Made by a program: the position numbers and the translations under genes
Shown: positions 18,131-27,120 of the stretch, piece by piece
Position numbering within the stretch: the first letter of the stretch is position 1
How the letters are laid out: each line of letters starts with the position of its first letter
DNA from: Halomonas organivorans
GTDB lineage: Bacteria; Pseudomonadota; Gammaproteobacteria; Pseudomonadales; Halomonadaceae
Direction: 5' to 3'
Assembly (NCBI RefSeq): GCF_014192055.1
Contig: NZ_JACHXM010000004.1
Location: 1-64,000 of the forward strand
DNA length: 64,000 nt
Notes under the pieces: generated by a model
Told to the model about the DNA's origin: nothing
What the model saw: only the letters and a program-made list of their open reading frames with translations
The model's database searches: none

Positions 18131-20569
18131 ATGAGTTCGGCAGCGACAGCCACAGCGGAGGAAGGCCTCCAACCCTGGAGCCTGGAAGCCACTGGGGAGC
18201 CAGGGATCCAGCGGGTGCGGGCCCATATCGGCGGACTGCACTGCTCGCTGTGCACCGGCACCATCGAGCGGGCCCTGGGACAGAAGCCAGGGGTACGCCG
18301 CGTGGCGGTCAGTCTCACCCACGAGCAAGCCCTGGTCGAATACGACACGCGCGAGACCAGCGCCGAGACGCTGATGGGCACACTTCAGGCCATCGGCTAC
18401 ACCCTCAGCGACCCCCGCAAGATCGAACCCTACGCGAACCAGGAGCGCGAGCTAGCCCGCGAGCGTAACCGCTTCCTGGTCGCGCTGGCCGCCAGCCTGG
18501 CGGCGGTGGGCCTGATCGTCGATCCCACCTCGCCCTGGACCCTGGGGCTCTCCACCCTGGTCTATGTCAGCCTGGTGATCTTCGGCTATGCCGTCCTGCG
18601 TGGCCAGGGCACCCGAGCCGCCATGGGCGGTAGCGCCCTGTTGGCGCTGGGCGGCCTGGTCTTGTTCGCGCTACGTGCCGGCAACCTGCTAGCAGGCCAG
18701 GAGGCGACCGTGGTTGCAATCCTGGCGCTCGCCATGGTGTTCGGTATCGCCCGGCAGATGCTGGTCATGGCCTATCAGGCCCTGCGCCGGGGCATTCTCA
18801 ACCAACACGTGCTGGTGGAGATCGGGGCCTTTGCGGGCCTGGTCGGTGGCGGCATCGGTCTGGCACTGCGGCCCGACAGCTACCCCACCGCCGCCTTCTT
18901 CGCCGTCTCGGTCATGGTGCTGACCTACCACCTGTTCTCCGAGTGGCTCTCGCTGATCGTCAAGACCCGCAGCTCCCAGTCGGTGCGCCGCCTGCTCGAC
19001 CTGCAGCCAGAGACCGCCCACGTCATCGGTGGGGATGGCGAACGTGAACTGCCGGTGGCGCAGGTGGAAACCGGCATGCGGGTGCGTATCCGCCCCGGAG
19101 AGCGCATCCCGGTGGACGGCGAGGTCAGCGAGGGCGACTCGGCCGTGGATCAGTCCCTGGTCACCGGCGAACCCCTACCGGTCGAGAAAGGCGTGGGCGA
19201 TGCGGTGGTCGGCGGCGCCATCAATGGCAACGGCACGCTGGTGGTGCGGGTGACGGCCACCGGCGAGGCGAGCTTCCTGCAGCAGGTGGTCCGCAGCCTG
19301 GAGGATGCGCGGGCGCTCAAGCCGGGTCTGCTACATCTGGTCGACCGGTTGCTGCGGGTCTATACCCCCACGGTACTGATCGTCTCCGCGCTGGCCTTCG
19401 TGTTCTGGATGAGTGCGCCGCTACTCTGGGGAGCCGGGGCCGACCTGGAACGGGCCGTGTTCGCCGCGCTAACCGTGCTGGTGATGGGCTATCCCTGTGC
19501 AGTGGGCATCTCCGCGCCGCTCTCCATCGTACGGGGCGCCGGTGAGGCCGCCGACCTGGGGGTGCTGATGCGCACCGGCGAATCCTTCCAGGCCCTGCGG
19601 CGCGTCACCACTGTGGTATTCGACAAGACCGGCACCCTGACCGAAGGTCGCCCCGCGGTACGCGAGGTTACCCGTGTCGAGGGCGACGAAGGCACGCTGC
19701 TGTCGCTGGCCGCCGCCGTCGAGTCCGCCTCGGAACATCCCCTGGGGCGTGCCGTGGTCGAAGCGGCCCTGGCTCGGGACCTAGCGATTCCCGACGTCAC
19801 CGAGTTCCAGGCGCACTCCGGTCGCGGCGTCACCGCCCAGGTGGACGACGAAACGGTGTGGGTCGGCAGCCCGACCTTTCTCGTCGAGCAGGGCATCGAC
19901 CTGGCACCGGTGAGCGATGGCATCGAGACCGACGAGCATCAGGGCCAGACGGTCATCGTCGTCGCCCGAGGCGAACGGCTGCTGGGGGCCATCGCCCTGG
20001 GCGACGGCCTGCGGGCCGATGCAGCGGAGACCGTGCAACAGTTGCGTGGGCTGGGCATCCGTACCGCCCTCATGACCGGCGATAACGCGCGCACCGCCCG
20101 ACATATTGCGCAACAGTTAGGCATCGAGACCGTCCACGCTGGCGTACTGCCGGAGCAGAAGGCTGACCTGTTGCGAGGGATGCAGCACGAGGGACGGGTG
20201 GCCATGGTCGGCGACGGCATCAATGACGCCCCGGCGCTGATGCAGGCGGACGTGGGCATCGCCATGGGCAGCGGCACCGATATCGCCATTGACGCCGCCG
20301 ACATCATCATCCTCAACGCACGGGTGAGCAGCGTGGTGACCGCCTGGCGGATCAGCCACTGGGGGTATCGCAAGATGCTGCAGAACGTCTCGCTGGCCTT
20401 CCTGTTCAACGGGGTGGGGATTCCGCTTGCGTCTACCGGACTGATCTATCCCGTCTGGGCTATGGTGGCCATGGCCGCCAGTGTGACTGCGATCTTCATC
20501 AACTCACTGTGGCAGCGGCCATCGCTGCTCTTCGATGCCGTGGCCAGCGTGCGCTCGAATGACCCGTGA
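18131..20569 (+). CDS. Heavy-metal P-type ATPase with YPC in place of CPC
   Basis: 812 residues from the ATG at 18131, downstream of the promoter and with an AGGGGGGCGG ribosome site. An N-terminal HMA domain (about 35-100) carries HCSLC. Then come the membrane domain, actuator loop ([13 protein letters not shown]), phosphorylation motif [11 protein letters not shown] locus (SEHPLGRAV) and [10 protein letters not shown], all intact. The ion-site motif in the sixth helix reads [10 protein letters not shown], so the first Cys of CPC is Tyr. The last helices hold FNGVGIPLA and [12 protein letters not shown], distantly like Cu(I) ATPases. It exports a soft metal; which one is unknown. Control by a mer-type operator links it to the MerR-HMA gene. 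Confidence 0.92.
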   Translation: MSSAATATAEEGLQPWSLEATGEPGIQRVRAHIGGLHCSLCTGTIERALGQKPGVRRVAVSLTHEQALVEYDTRETSAETLMGTLQAIGYTLSDPRKIEPYANQERELARERNRFLVALAASLAAVGLIVDPTSPWTLGLSTLVYVSLVIFGYAVLRGQGTRAAMGGSALLALGGLVLFALRAGNLLAGQEATVVAILALAMVFGIARQMLVMAYQALRRGILNQHVLVEIGAFAGLVGGGIGLALRPDSYPTAAFFAVSVMVLTYHLFSEWLSLIVKTRSSQSVRRLLDLQPETAHVIGGDGERELPVAQVETGMRVRIRPGERIPVDGEVSEGDSAVDQSLVTGEPLPVEKGVGDAVVGGAINGNGTLVVRVTATGEASFLQQVVRSLEDARALKPGLLHLVDRLLRVYTPTVLIVSALAFVFWMSAPLLWGAGADLERAVFAALTVLVMGYPCAVGISAPLSIVRGAGEAADLGVLMRTGESFQALRRVTTVVFDKTGTLTEGRPAVREVTRVEGDEGTLLSLAAAVESASEHPLGRAVVEAALARDLAIPDVTEFQAHSGRGVTAQVDDETVWVGSPTFLVEQGIDLAPVSDGIETDEHQGQTVIVVARGERLLGAIALGDGLRADAAETVQQLRGLGIRTALMTGDNARTARHIAQQLGIETVHAGVLPEQKADLLRGMQHEGRVAMVGDGINDAPALMQADVGIAMGSGTDIAIDAADIIILNARVSSVVTAWRISHWGYRKMLQNVSLAFLFNGVGIPLASTGLIYPVWAMVAMAASVTAIFINSLWQRPSLLFDAVASVRSNDP

Positions 20570-20804
20570 AGCCTTGTCCTCAGCTACCTGCTGAAGAGTC
20601 CCTCAAGCGACTGGTACTGGGTTCCAGGTGGTTGAATACCTTTAACCCTGTATTTAGAGACGAGCTAAGTTTACGGGGGCCTATCACGTATCTTGAGAAA
20701 CCTTGGGGATCACCGTTAGCCAAGGGATAGGACGAGGAGGATGTCAAAGGTCTGTGTGATAGGCTTTGCAAGATATGCGATGGCGAAAAGGCACGAGGTA
20801 GGGA

Positions 20805-22622
20805 ATGACGGATCATGATCAGGATAACCATGAGAATCATCCGGTGGGCCACGAGGGGGCCAGTACCAAGCATCAGCGGCGGGGGCTTCGCCTGAGTGAG
20901 CATTGGCGTGAGCAAGCTCGGAAGGTGGCTTCTGGTGAGATTGATGATGTCGAAGAGACTTCGCCTACACGCGATACAGGACCCAACTTCTCATTTCCCA
21001 ATGCATCACACGATGATGAGCCACCGGCCACCGTAAAGTCCCTCTTTCGTGACCCCGATCTCCAAGCTGCGCCCAATACTTCTTGGCCTTCTTGGTCGGC
21101 AGCGTCTGATTGGGGTAGTGAGTCTGGTACTAGAGGCATGGGGTTCTTTGGGGCGCGCCAAGTGCCAAAGCAGTCTCGTCATGATAGACAAGTAGCCGAT
21201 GTCATGTCCATGCTGAAAGGACAGTTCTATATCACTAATAATGGGTCGAGAAGCCCTCTTTTGACTGATAAGTTTACGGGCGAAACCTTGCCGCATTTCG
21301 ACCCAAAGATCCTTGAGAGACTGAAGGGGGAGTATTGGAGAACCTCCATAGGAAGGCAGCAGGATGTCTCCTATGGTGTCATCAAATCTGCCATCAGCAA
21401 TTTTGTTTATGGTGCTATCCCCGAGGCTGTTCTACCGGTTTACGGTCGTGCAGGCGTCGACTTGAATAGCGGTCGACGCGCGCTGATCCTGGGGAATCAA
21501 TGTCTGATTTTTTCACCGGGTTTATCGAGCTATGAAATACGGAATGGGATTCCCCATGTCATGCCTCGCGAAAGTTTTCCGGTGAGTGTTCCTGATGATA
21601 TTGGGAATGTGCATCCTCAATCGATATCTACCTTATTTGATGTCACTTCGCTGCCAAGGGATAGTGACCTGTTGGTGATTGCCTGGATGATCATGGCCTG
21701 GCGCTCAGATAGTGCGCCCGTGTTGCTTGAGTTGTTAGGTGAGGTTACTCCTGAACTGATCGATTCACAGAAGTTGCTGAAGACGGTCATAGACCCGGCG
21801 AGTAGTCTGTTTGAGATCGAGGTTCCCAAGACGGTAAAGCAAGTGGATATACGGGCGCAGTGCCATTACCTAATGAGTTTTCATCAAGTGGATTCGCTGA
21901 CCGAAACACAGCAGAAAGGCTTGCTTTCGATCATGCAGGGAAAGGCAGTAGAGTGGCGAACGAAAACGAAGCGTTCTGGGGTAGATCTCTTCATCCGTTG
22001 TGCGATCATGCTGAATAGCAGCGAGAGTGTGGTGACCTATGCACCGCTATCAGGCGCTACCCTGAGCATAGAGATGGATGAGGCTGGAGGGGGTAACCCT
22101 CAAAATGCAGTGAAGGATCGCAGCATGGCAGAGAGAACCATCATTCATGGCCTCCTCCAAATATTTGGCCATGTTAATAAGTTCTGGGGACATGTTGAAA
22201 ATGATCGACAATTCGATTGCTATGGTGGATTGCGAGACCTATGCCGGATAGGTGTGCTGGTGGCTGATGCTTTGGGAAGAGGCACGGCTGAATTCTGGCA
22301 ACAACTCGACGTCAACCAGCAAAGTCGTCGCGATTATGAGCTGGAGGAGAATCCCGTCGCGATGGCAGTTAAGCGTGTCATTGATGCGTCGGAGAATGGA
22401 CGGATAGAGGCCACGGTCAAGGATTGGCTTGTACTGCTCGATGGGTATCGCCCTGAGTCTGATCCTGCAGGTTCCTGGCCTGTCACGTCCCGAGGGTTGG
22501 CGGCCAAGTTCAAGCAGAGCAGAGCCTTGCTCTCGACGTTCGGGATCCAGCTTGTCCCTCTCGAGAAACGTGGTCCCTATGGGCGCTGGCGTGCCTCATG
22601 CGATGCCTCTCGTCAGCAGTAG
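20805..22622 (+). CDS. Integrative-element protein, probable inactive helicase/primase relative
   Basis: 605 residues, AT-richer than its neighbours. The N-terminal 130 residues look disordered. The middle (about 270-420) recalls the SF3-like helicases of phages and integrative elements: a hydrophobic DLLVIAWMIMAW helix, a short GEVTPE segment where GEQGSGKST would normally stand, an IDPASS stretch, and later LFIRCAIMLNS, where such helicases have PVILNG. The Walker A Gly-Lys-Ser/Thr is missing, so ATP hydrolysis is unlikely. The C-terminal 40 residues resemble the winged-helix end of element primases (SRGLAAKFKQSRALLSTFGI). The assignment rests on pattern comparison by eye. Confidence 0.55.
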   Translation: MTDHDQDNHENHPVGHEGASTKHQRRGLRLSEHWREQARKVASGEIDDVEETSPTRDTGPNFSFPNASHDDEPPATVKSLFRDPDLQAAPNTSWPSWSAASDWGSESGTRGMGFFGARQVPKQSRHDRQVADVMSMLKGQFYITNNGSRSPLLTDKFTGETLPHFDPKILERLKGEYWRTSIGRQQDVSYGVIKSAISNFVYGAIPEAVLPVYGRAGVDLNSGRRALILGNQCLIFSPGLSSYEIRNGIPHVMPRESFPVSVPDDIGNVHPQSISTLFDVTSLPRDSDLLVIAWMIMAWRSDSAPVLLELLGEVTPELIDSQKLLKTVIDPASSLFEIEVPKTVKQVDIRAQCHYLMSFHQVDSLTETQQKGLLSIMQGKAVEWRTKTKRSGVDLFIRCAIMLNSSESVVTYAPLSGATLSIEMDEAGGGNPQNAVKDRSMAERTIIHGLLQIFGHVNKFWGHVENDRQFDCYGGLRDLCRIGVLVADALGRGTAEFWQQLDVNQQSRRDYELEENPVAMAVKRVIDASENGRIEATVKDWLVLLDGYRPESDPAGSWPVTSRGLAAKFKQSRALLSTFGIQLVPLEKRGPYGRWRASCDASRQQ

Positions 22623-22744
22623 CGATGGACTCCTAGAACGTGAAAACTGGCATTGGGTTAGACATTGTGACTTTTAAATCTTAAAAAGCATCAAGGTCAG
22701 GCATCCTGAGGCGCCCATGTTGTCCGATAATCCGTTGCAATGTC

Positions 22745-23062
22745 TCAGACTCCATCGCTTTGGTGGGTCTCTACCCACTGTCTGAGCAGGGCATGGCCGA
22801 CCCCAGAGGGCAGCCGTCGACCCTGCTCCCACTCCTGCAGGGTCCGCACGCTGACACCCAGTTCGGCCGCCAGCGCCGTCTGGCTCATACCTCGAATCCG
22901 GCGCAGGGCCATGATGTCACGTAGCAATCGGCGAGTGGGTTCCTTGCATTCCATCCTGGCAAGACGACGATCTCCTCGGGGGTCGTGGGATGACGGTACT
23001 TGCTGGCTGTCACGGGTATTGTGTGGGGTAGAGAAGGAAGAAAACATCGAAGTCGGGAACAT
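22745..23062 (-). CDS. Helix-turn-helix (XRE/HigA-like) regulator
   Basis: About 105 residues from the ATG at 23062; a GTG at 23071 or the ATG of MECKEP further in are alternatives. The C-terminal half is a clean XRE helix-turn-helix (GMSQTALAAELGVSVRTLQEWEQGRRLPSG), like those of HigA/NadS antitoxins and element regulators. The first 40 residues are low in structure. No toxin partner is seen beside it. It lies downstream, on the same strand, of the YagK/YfjJ gene and probably regulates element functions. Confidence 0.7.
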   Translation of the reverse strand: MFPTSMFSSFSTPHNTRDSQQVPSSHDPRGDRRLARMECKEPTRRLLRDIMALRRIRGMSQTALAAELGVSVRTLQEWEQGRRLPSGVGHALLRQWVETHQSDGV

Positions 23063-23131
23063 GGCAGGCACCTTGTTGAGGGAGACAGAATGGGGCCGCA
23101 GAAGACGGCCTCATACCATGTCATTCAGTGA

Positions 23132-23824
23132 TCAAAGACGGCTTCCATCGAAGACGTGTGCCTTCTGACCGAATGGTTTGCTGTAGGCCTTGCACAGGTA
23201 GCTGGCCATGTAGACCGCTTCATTCATGGCCATCCAATCATCCCGGTGCAGGATGCAGGACCAAGGTTCTTTCTTGACCGGGTCTTTGCAGACATGGATC
23301 AGCTGATGGAAGCGGGGATCGTTTGGGGCGAATCCCATCGCCTTCAGCCAGGAGCGCATCATGCGGTGGTAGAGATTGTTGAATGAGTAGATACCACGCC
23401 AATCTGCCGTGAACGCCCCCAGGCTGTCGTAGGCGTTCCTGTTGAGCATGATCATCAGGTGGTAGTGAGGCTTGTCGCTGTTGATCTGCTCGCGCGCCCA
23501 CAGGTAGTGCAGCTGGGTCGGGTACTTGGTTTGCCTCTGCTTGAGTTCGTTGCGGAAATTTTCAAAGAACCTTGCCAGAACGACATTGGTCTCGTGCATG
23601 GGTAGGCGCGACATCTCATCCGGGAAGTGAAGGTCTACGCGGAAGACGAAGGTGGAATGATTGATCCATGTCACGGCATTGAGCGTCTTCAAGACTCGCT
23701 CCAGGTAGTTCGCGACCAGTGGGCCATCTGTCCAATGCTGAACGTCAAAGCCTCGATAGGTGTCGTCGTAGTGAAGACGCAGCTTGTCGTTGAGCGGATG
23801 ACGAAGAGGGTGATGTTGAAACAT
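23132..23824 (-). CDS. YagK/YfjJ-domain protein (inovirus Gp2-like)
   Basis: 230 residues. The family occurs in E. coli cryptic prophages CP4-6 and CP4-57 and in satellite elements, and is related to inovirus Gp2 replication proteins. The motif PHYHLMIMLNRNAY (about residues 118-131) provides a His-x-His pair as in HUH endonucleases, and a Tyr-rich C-terminal region (NEAVYMASYLCKAYSKPF) follows. The start at 23824 has a GAGG ribosome site. A replication-initiation or nicking role is inferred; the adjacent non-coding region with repeats may be its target. Confidence 0.75.
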   Translation of the reverse strand: MFQHHPLRHPLNDKLRLHYDDTYRGFDVQHWTDGPLVANYLERVLKTLNAVTWINHSTFVFRVDLHFPDEMSRLPMHETNVVLARFFENFRNELKQRQTKYPTQLHYLWAREQINSDKPHYHLMIMLNRNAYDSLGAFTADWRGIYSFNNLYHRMMRSWLKAMGFAPNDPRFHQLIHVCKDPVKKEPWSCILHRDDWMAMNEAVYMASYLCKAYSKPFGQKAHVFDGSRL

Positions 23825-24020
23825 GAGGAGTTACCTCGCTGTGGGAATGATGAAGGACTCCGCAGCGATTGTCTTGTCGGTCGATAGGGTGGATAGGGAA
23901 CGGTAGGCGTTGACATGGGCATGATGCTGACGATCATCTGAGGTTCACATCAGGCGTTCTCCAGACGCCTGTCAGGTCAATCCCTAGAAAGGGGTGTCAT
24001 GAATGATGACGGCACCATGG

Positions 24021-24045
24021 GGAGTGGTCTGTGGGGGACCACTCC
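24021..24045. repeat. Inverted repeat upstream of the Gp2-like gene
   Basis: GGAGTGGTC (24021-24029) and GACCACTCC (24037-24045), a perfect 9-bp inverted repeat with a 7-nt G-rich loop. No T-run follows, so it is more likely an operator or origin hairpin than a terminator. Confidence 0.5.
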
Positions 24046-24379
24046 TTGGATGGCCTCTCATGCTCTTGGATGGGCTTTCACAAGTGAGCCCATTATGGCC
24101 TAGTGCCTATCCCTGTAGATCCTGTTAGGTGTCTAGTGAGTATACCCATACTACTTACCCGTCACTGACGCATATCAGAACCCCAGGAAACGCCTATCCC
24201 TGGACATGCCAATCGCCCCAGTTTCCTGACGAATGAGGTGTCACTCACCTTTCCGGGAAATTCCGTTATCGATCCGTACAAGACGCCGTGACGTGATGAC
24301 GTCACGGTTTCGCTGCATCCCATCTCACAGCGCTGTAAAATATTACGTCGTCTTGACTCATCATCCCGGCACTCATCGG

Positions 24380-24580
24380 ATGGATGCTCTGGAACATGCT
24401 CAGGAAGCCGGTGGAGGCCGGAAAACCCGGCTTTTTCCCGTGGCTGACGTACACCCCGACGATGTGTTCGGTCTGATAGGCAAGAGCTTGCGCTTTGTCG
24501 ATTTAACCGAATCTCAAACCTGTACTACCTCCTTGAAGCCCCAGACGGATGGCTTCGTTCTCATGTCTTTCCCTGCTTAG
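24380..24580 (+). CDS. Doubtful small ORF
   Basis: 66 codons from the ATG at 24380, weak ribosome site, no recognisable domain. It contains the terminator-like hairpin at 24417-24436, which argues against it being a gene. It ends 11 bp before the zinc-ribbon gene. Listed only because the frame is open and in the direction of the operon. Confidence 0.2.
   Translation: MDALEHAQEAGGGRKTRLFPVADVHPDDVFGLIGKSLRFVDLTESQTCTTSLKPQTDGFVLMSFPA
24417..24436 (+). terminator. Possible small terminator or attenuator
   Basis: GCCGG (24417-24421), AAAAC loop, CCGGC (24427-24431), then TTTTT (24432-24436). The stem is short but all GC and the T-run follows directly. Confidence 0.4.
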
Positions 24581-24591
24581 GAGGCAGTGCA

Positions 24592-24924
24592 ATGCCAATG
24601 TCATGTCCCAGCTGCGGCGCGTCTCGGGTCGTGTCGCGCCATCATGGTCGGAAGGTGGGTGGCACCACGGGTGCCGTGGCCGGCACAGCCAGTGGGGCGG
24701 CCGGTGCCTGGAGTGGCGCCGAGGCCGGCGCGTTGGTTGGCGCAGTAGGCGGTCCGGTAGGGATCGCCGTCGGCAGTATCGCTGGAGCCGTATTTGGTGG
24801 GTTGGTCGGTGGTACGGCGGGCGGCGTCGCCGGGGCTCGCCTTGGCAGCGAGCTGGATAGCCAGGTGCTCGACAATCTCGAGTGCCGGGCCTGTGGCCAC
24901 ACCTTTCGTCCTCATGTCAATTGA
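24592..24924 (+). CDS. Split zinc-ribbon protein with glycine-zipper hairpin
   Basis: 110 residues. The ends carry Cys pairs (CPSCG at residues 5-9 and CRACG near 98-102), which together would form one zinc ribbon. Between them, residues 23-88 are a Gly/Ala-rich double helix (repeated GxxxG, for example AGTASGAAGAWSGAEAG and GGLVGGTAGGVAGARLG) typical of glycine zippers that insert in membranes. Similar short proteins occur in integrative elements, but no function is established that I know of. First solid gene of the plus-strand operon leading to the recombination genes. Confidence 0.65.
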   Translation: MPMSCPSCGASRVVSRHHGRKVGGTTGAVAGTASGAAGAWSGAEAGALVGAVGGPVGIAVGSIAGAVFGGLVGGTAGGVAGARLGSELDSQVLDNLECRACGHTFRPHVN

Positions 24925-25060
24925 TCCCTGACGGCCTGTCTCACGAGTCCATCGCTACTCGGCGATGCCCCCACGATTCTCTCTCTACAAGCTCACGGTC
25001 GGCCTGCTTCCTTGGGGAGCGGGCTGTTATGCCGTGCGCGACTCACAAGGAGCTTTCCCC

Positions 25061-26029
25061 ATGGCACACCTGATCGAGCAAATGGCCTACGTCGGCGATA
25101 CCCCCTGGCATGGCCTGGGCCAGCAACTGTCTCGTCATCAACCGCTGAAGGTCTGGCGGCAACAGGCCGGCATGGACTGGCACATCGAAGAATCCCCGGT
25201 GCGCTTCATCACCGATGGTGCCGGCCACCTGGGCAGCATCCATTCCTTCCCCGAGCAGAAGGTCCTATATCGCTCCGACACCCGGGCCCCGCTGTCGGTG
25301 GTCTCCCAGCGCTACAAGGTGGTGCAGCCGGAAGAGGTGCTGGAGTTCTACCGGGACCTCACGGAATACGCGGGATACGAATTGGAGACCGCCGGCGTGC
25401 TCAAGGGCGGTCGCAAGTTCTGGGCATTGGCCCGCAGCGGCTTGGGCGGAGCTTTGAAGGGCCAGGACCAGGTCAACGATTACCTTCTATTGGCCACGTC
25501 TTGCGACGGTTCCCTGGCTACTGTCGCCACCCCGACGTCCGTGCGGGTGGTCTGCAACAACACCCTGACCATCGCGTTGGATGGCACCTCGCAGGGCGTG
25601 AAGGTGCCCCACAGCACCGAGTTTCGTCCGCAGCTGGTCAAGCAGCAACTGGGGATCTCCGTGTCCCAGTGGGACGACTTCATGTATCGCCTGAAGACCC
25701 TGGCCGAGCGCAAGGTCAGCCAGGAGGAGGCGAGGACCTACTTCCAGTCGCTGATCTGCAACGCCAAGGCGCCGCTGGAGGATCCGTCCAAGCTGCCCAA
25801 CGTCCGCGCCCTCAATCGCGTTCAGAAGCTCTACCAGGGTGAGGGGCGCGGCTCTCAACTATGCACGGCACAAGGCACCGCCTGGGGCCTCCTTAATGCG
25901 GTCACCGAGTACGTGGATCACGAGAAGCGCGCCCGCAGCAACGACTACCGCATGGACTCCGCCTGGTTCGGCCAGGGCGCCGGCCTCAAGGACAAGGCGC
26001 TGGAGTCCGCCCTTGCGCTGGTGGCCTGA
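25061..26029 (+). CDS. DUF932 phage/plasmid-like protein
   Basis: 322 residues from the ATG at 25061, which has an AAGGAG ribosome site; the frame is open further upstream but without family sequence. The N-terminus GDTPWHGLG, the central VVSQRYKVVQP and FYRDLTEYAGYELETAGVL parts, and the VRVVCNNTL segment are typical of DUF932 proteins found on phages, plasmids and integrative elements next to recombination genes. Biochemical function unknown. Together with ERF and YqaJ downstream it probably belongs to the DNA-maintenance module of the element. Confidence 0.85.
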   Translation: MAHLIEQMAYVGDTPWHGLGQQLSRHQPLKVWRQQAGMDWHIEESPVRFITDGAGHLGSIHSFPEQKVLYRSDTRAPLSVVSQRYKVVQPEEVLEFYRDLTEYAGYELETAGVLKGGRKFWALARSGLGGALKGQDQVNDYLLLATSCDGSLATVATPTSVRVVCNNTLTIALDGTSQGVKVPHSTEFRPQLVKQQLGISVSQWDDFMYRLKTLAERKVSQEEARTYFQSLICNAKAPLEDPSKLPNVRALNRVQKLYQGEGRGSQLCTAQGTAWGLLNAVTEYVDHEKRARSNDYRMDSAWFGQGAGLKDKALESALALVA

Positions 26030-26080
26030 ACGGGGTCCTAAAGCTCTCCCTACCTCGCCTTTCCCCTACCACGGCATATC

Positions 26081-26103
26081 GCCCGGCCCCACAAAGGCCG
26101 GGC
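26081..26103 (+). terminator. GC-rich hairpin after the DUF932 gene
   Basis: GCCCGGCC (26081-26088) and GGCCGGGC (26096-26103), 8-bp perfect stem, 7-nt loop, followed by the weakly T-rich GTTCCTGTTT. Probably a partial terminator or attenuator in the operon. Confidence 0.5.
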
Positions 26104-26125
26104 GTTCCTGTTTCTGGAGATATCG

Positions 26126-26311
26126 ATGCCATCACCCATGACTTTTGAGATCTGCCATGCCCTGACCCAGCTGACCCGTCAGCTGCTGGAGGCTGGCGAG
26201 CACGCGACCGAGACCCATGTGCTGGCCAAGGGCCAAGTCTATCGCGTGACCGTGTCCCTGAAGCCGGTCCCGACCGAGGAGCTCCCTGACGTCATCCAAC
26301 GCTATCGATAA
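26126..26311 (+). CDS. Small conserved-looking element protein, function unknown
   Basis: 61 residues with a CTGGAGATATCG ribosome region before the ATG. The protein is soluble and mixed alpha/beta (THVLAKGQVYRVTVSLKPV). It sits between DUF932 and ERF in the same direction, 11 bp before the ERF gene. No family recognised. Confidence 0.6.
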   Translation: MPSPMTFEICHALTQLTRQLLEAGEHATETHVLAKGQVYRVTVSLKPVPTEELPDVIQRYR

Positions 26312-26322
26312 CGGAGGCCATC

Positions 26323-27060
26323 ATGGCGACCCCCATTCATCCCAAGACCGCCGACCAGTCACCGATCACTCAATCCACCCAGGACAGCACCGCGATCATT
26401 CAGGTGATCGAGCGGGCCGCCCTCAATCCCGAGGTCGACATCGACAAGATGGAGCGCCTGCTGCAGATGCAGGAGCGGGTGCTCGATCGCCAGGCGCTGA
26501 TGGCCTATAGCGCCGCGATGGCGGCCATGCAGACCGAGCTGCCGAGCATCGCCGAGCGAGGCAAGACCAACAACGGTCACTACGCCACCCTGGAGGATAT
26601 CGTCGATACCGTGCGACCGATCATGAAGAAGCATGGCTTCGCGGTGAGCTTCCGCATCCAGACCCAGGAAAGCGGTATCCAGGTCACCGGCGTGCTGATG
26701 CACCAGGACGGCCATCGGGAAGAGACCAGCATGCTGCTGCCGGCCGATACCAGCGGCAGCAAGAACGCTGTTCAAGCCTTTGGCTCCTCGACCAGCTACG
26801 GCAAGCGCTACGTGCTGTGTGCCCTGCTCAACATCACCACCCGCGGCCAGGACGACAACGGCCATACCGCCGCTCCGGTCAAACTCGTCACCCCCTTCCA
26901 GGCCGGGCAGATCCGGCAGCTGATTGCCGCCTGCCCCCCAGCGACCCAGGAGTGGTTCGTCGGCAAGTACGGCGACGCTGAGCAGGTGCCGCGTGGCGAC
27001 TTCGACAAGCTGCGTGCCTCCCTGCAGAAGCGGGCGCAACCCCACCATCAACATCCCTGA
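26323..27060 (+). CDS. ERF-superfamily single-strand annealing protein
   Basis: 245 residues. The ERF core occupies about residues 60-180, with TNNGHYATLEDIVDTVRPIMKKHG, GVLMHQDGHREE, and the SSTSYGKRYVLCALLNI segment that is the family hallmark. ERF proteins anneal complementary single strands, as in phage P22 recombination. A GGAG ribosome site precedes the ATG. Paired with the YqaJ-type exonuclease downstream, it makes a complete exonuclease-annealing recombination system, functionally like lambda Red or the Bet/Exo pair of SXT-type elements. Confidence 0.9.
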   Translation: MATPIHPKTADQSPITQSTQDSTAIIQVIERAALNPEVDIDKMERLLQMQERVLDRQALMAYSAAMAAMQTELPSIAERGKTNNGHYATLEDIVDTVRPIMKKHGFAVSFRIQTQESGIQVTGVLMHQDGHREETSMLLPADTSGSKNAVQAFGSSTSYGKRYVLCALLNITTRGQDDNGHTAAPVKLVTPFQAGQIRQLIAACPPATQEWFVGKYGDAEQVPRGDFDKLRASLQKRAQPHHQHP

Positions 27061-27120
27061 CCGGTCGGCGAGGGTCCTCCCCTCGCTGGTCTATGCCGTG
27101 TCATCGAGAAGGAGATTGTC

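Larger units (their letters stand above)
23825..24591. other. Non-coding region with repeats and hairpins, candidate origin or control region
   Basis: A stretch of about 760 bp without a convincing gene, upstream of the Gp2-like gene and of the plus-strand recombination operon. It contains a hairpin with 9-bp arms (24021-24045), an 11-bp direct repeat GCCTATCCCTG at 24105-24115 and 24192-24202, several TTGGATGG and GGTGTC repeats, and a small terminator-like hairpin (24417-24436). Promoters for both flanking transcripts must lie here. An origin of replication or transfer is possible but not shown. Confidence 0.4.

Noticed and set aside
22745..23824. Toxin-antitoxin pair made of the HTH protein and its neighbour
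   Set aside because: The upstream neighbour is a YagK/YfjJ protein without toxin features, and no small toxin-like frame is adjacent.
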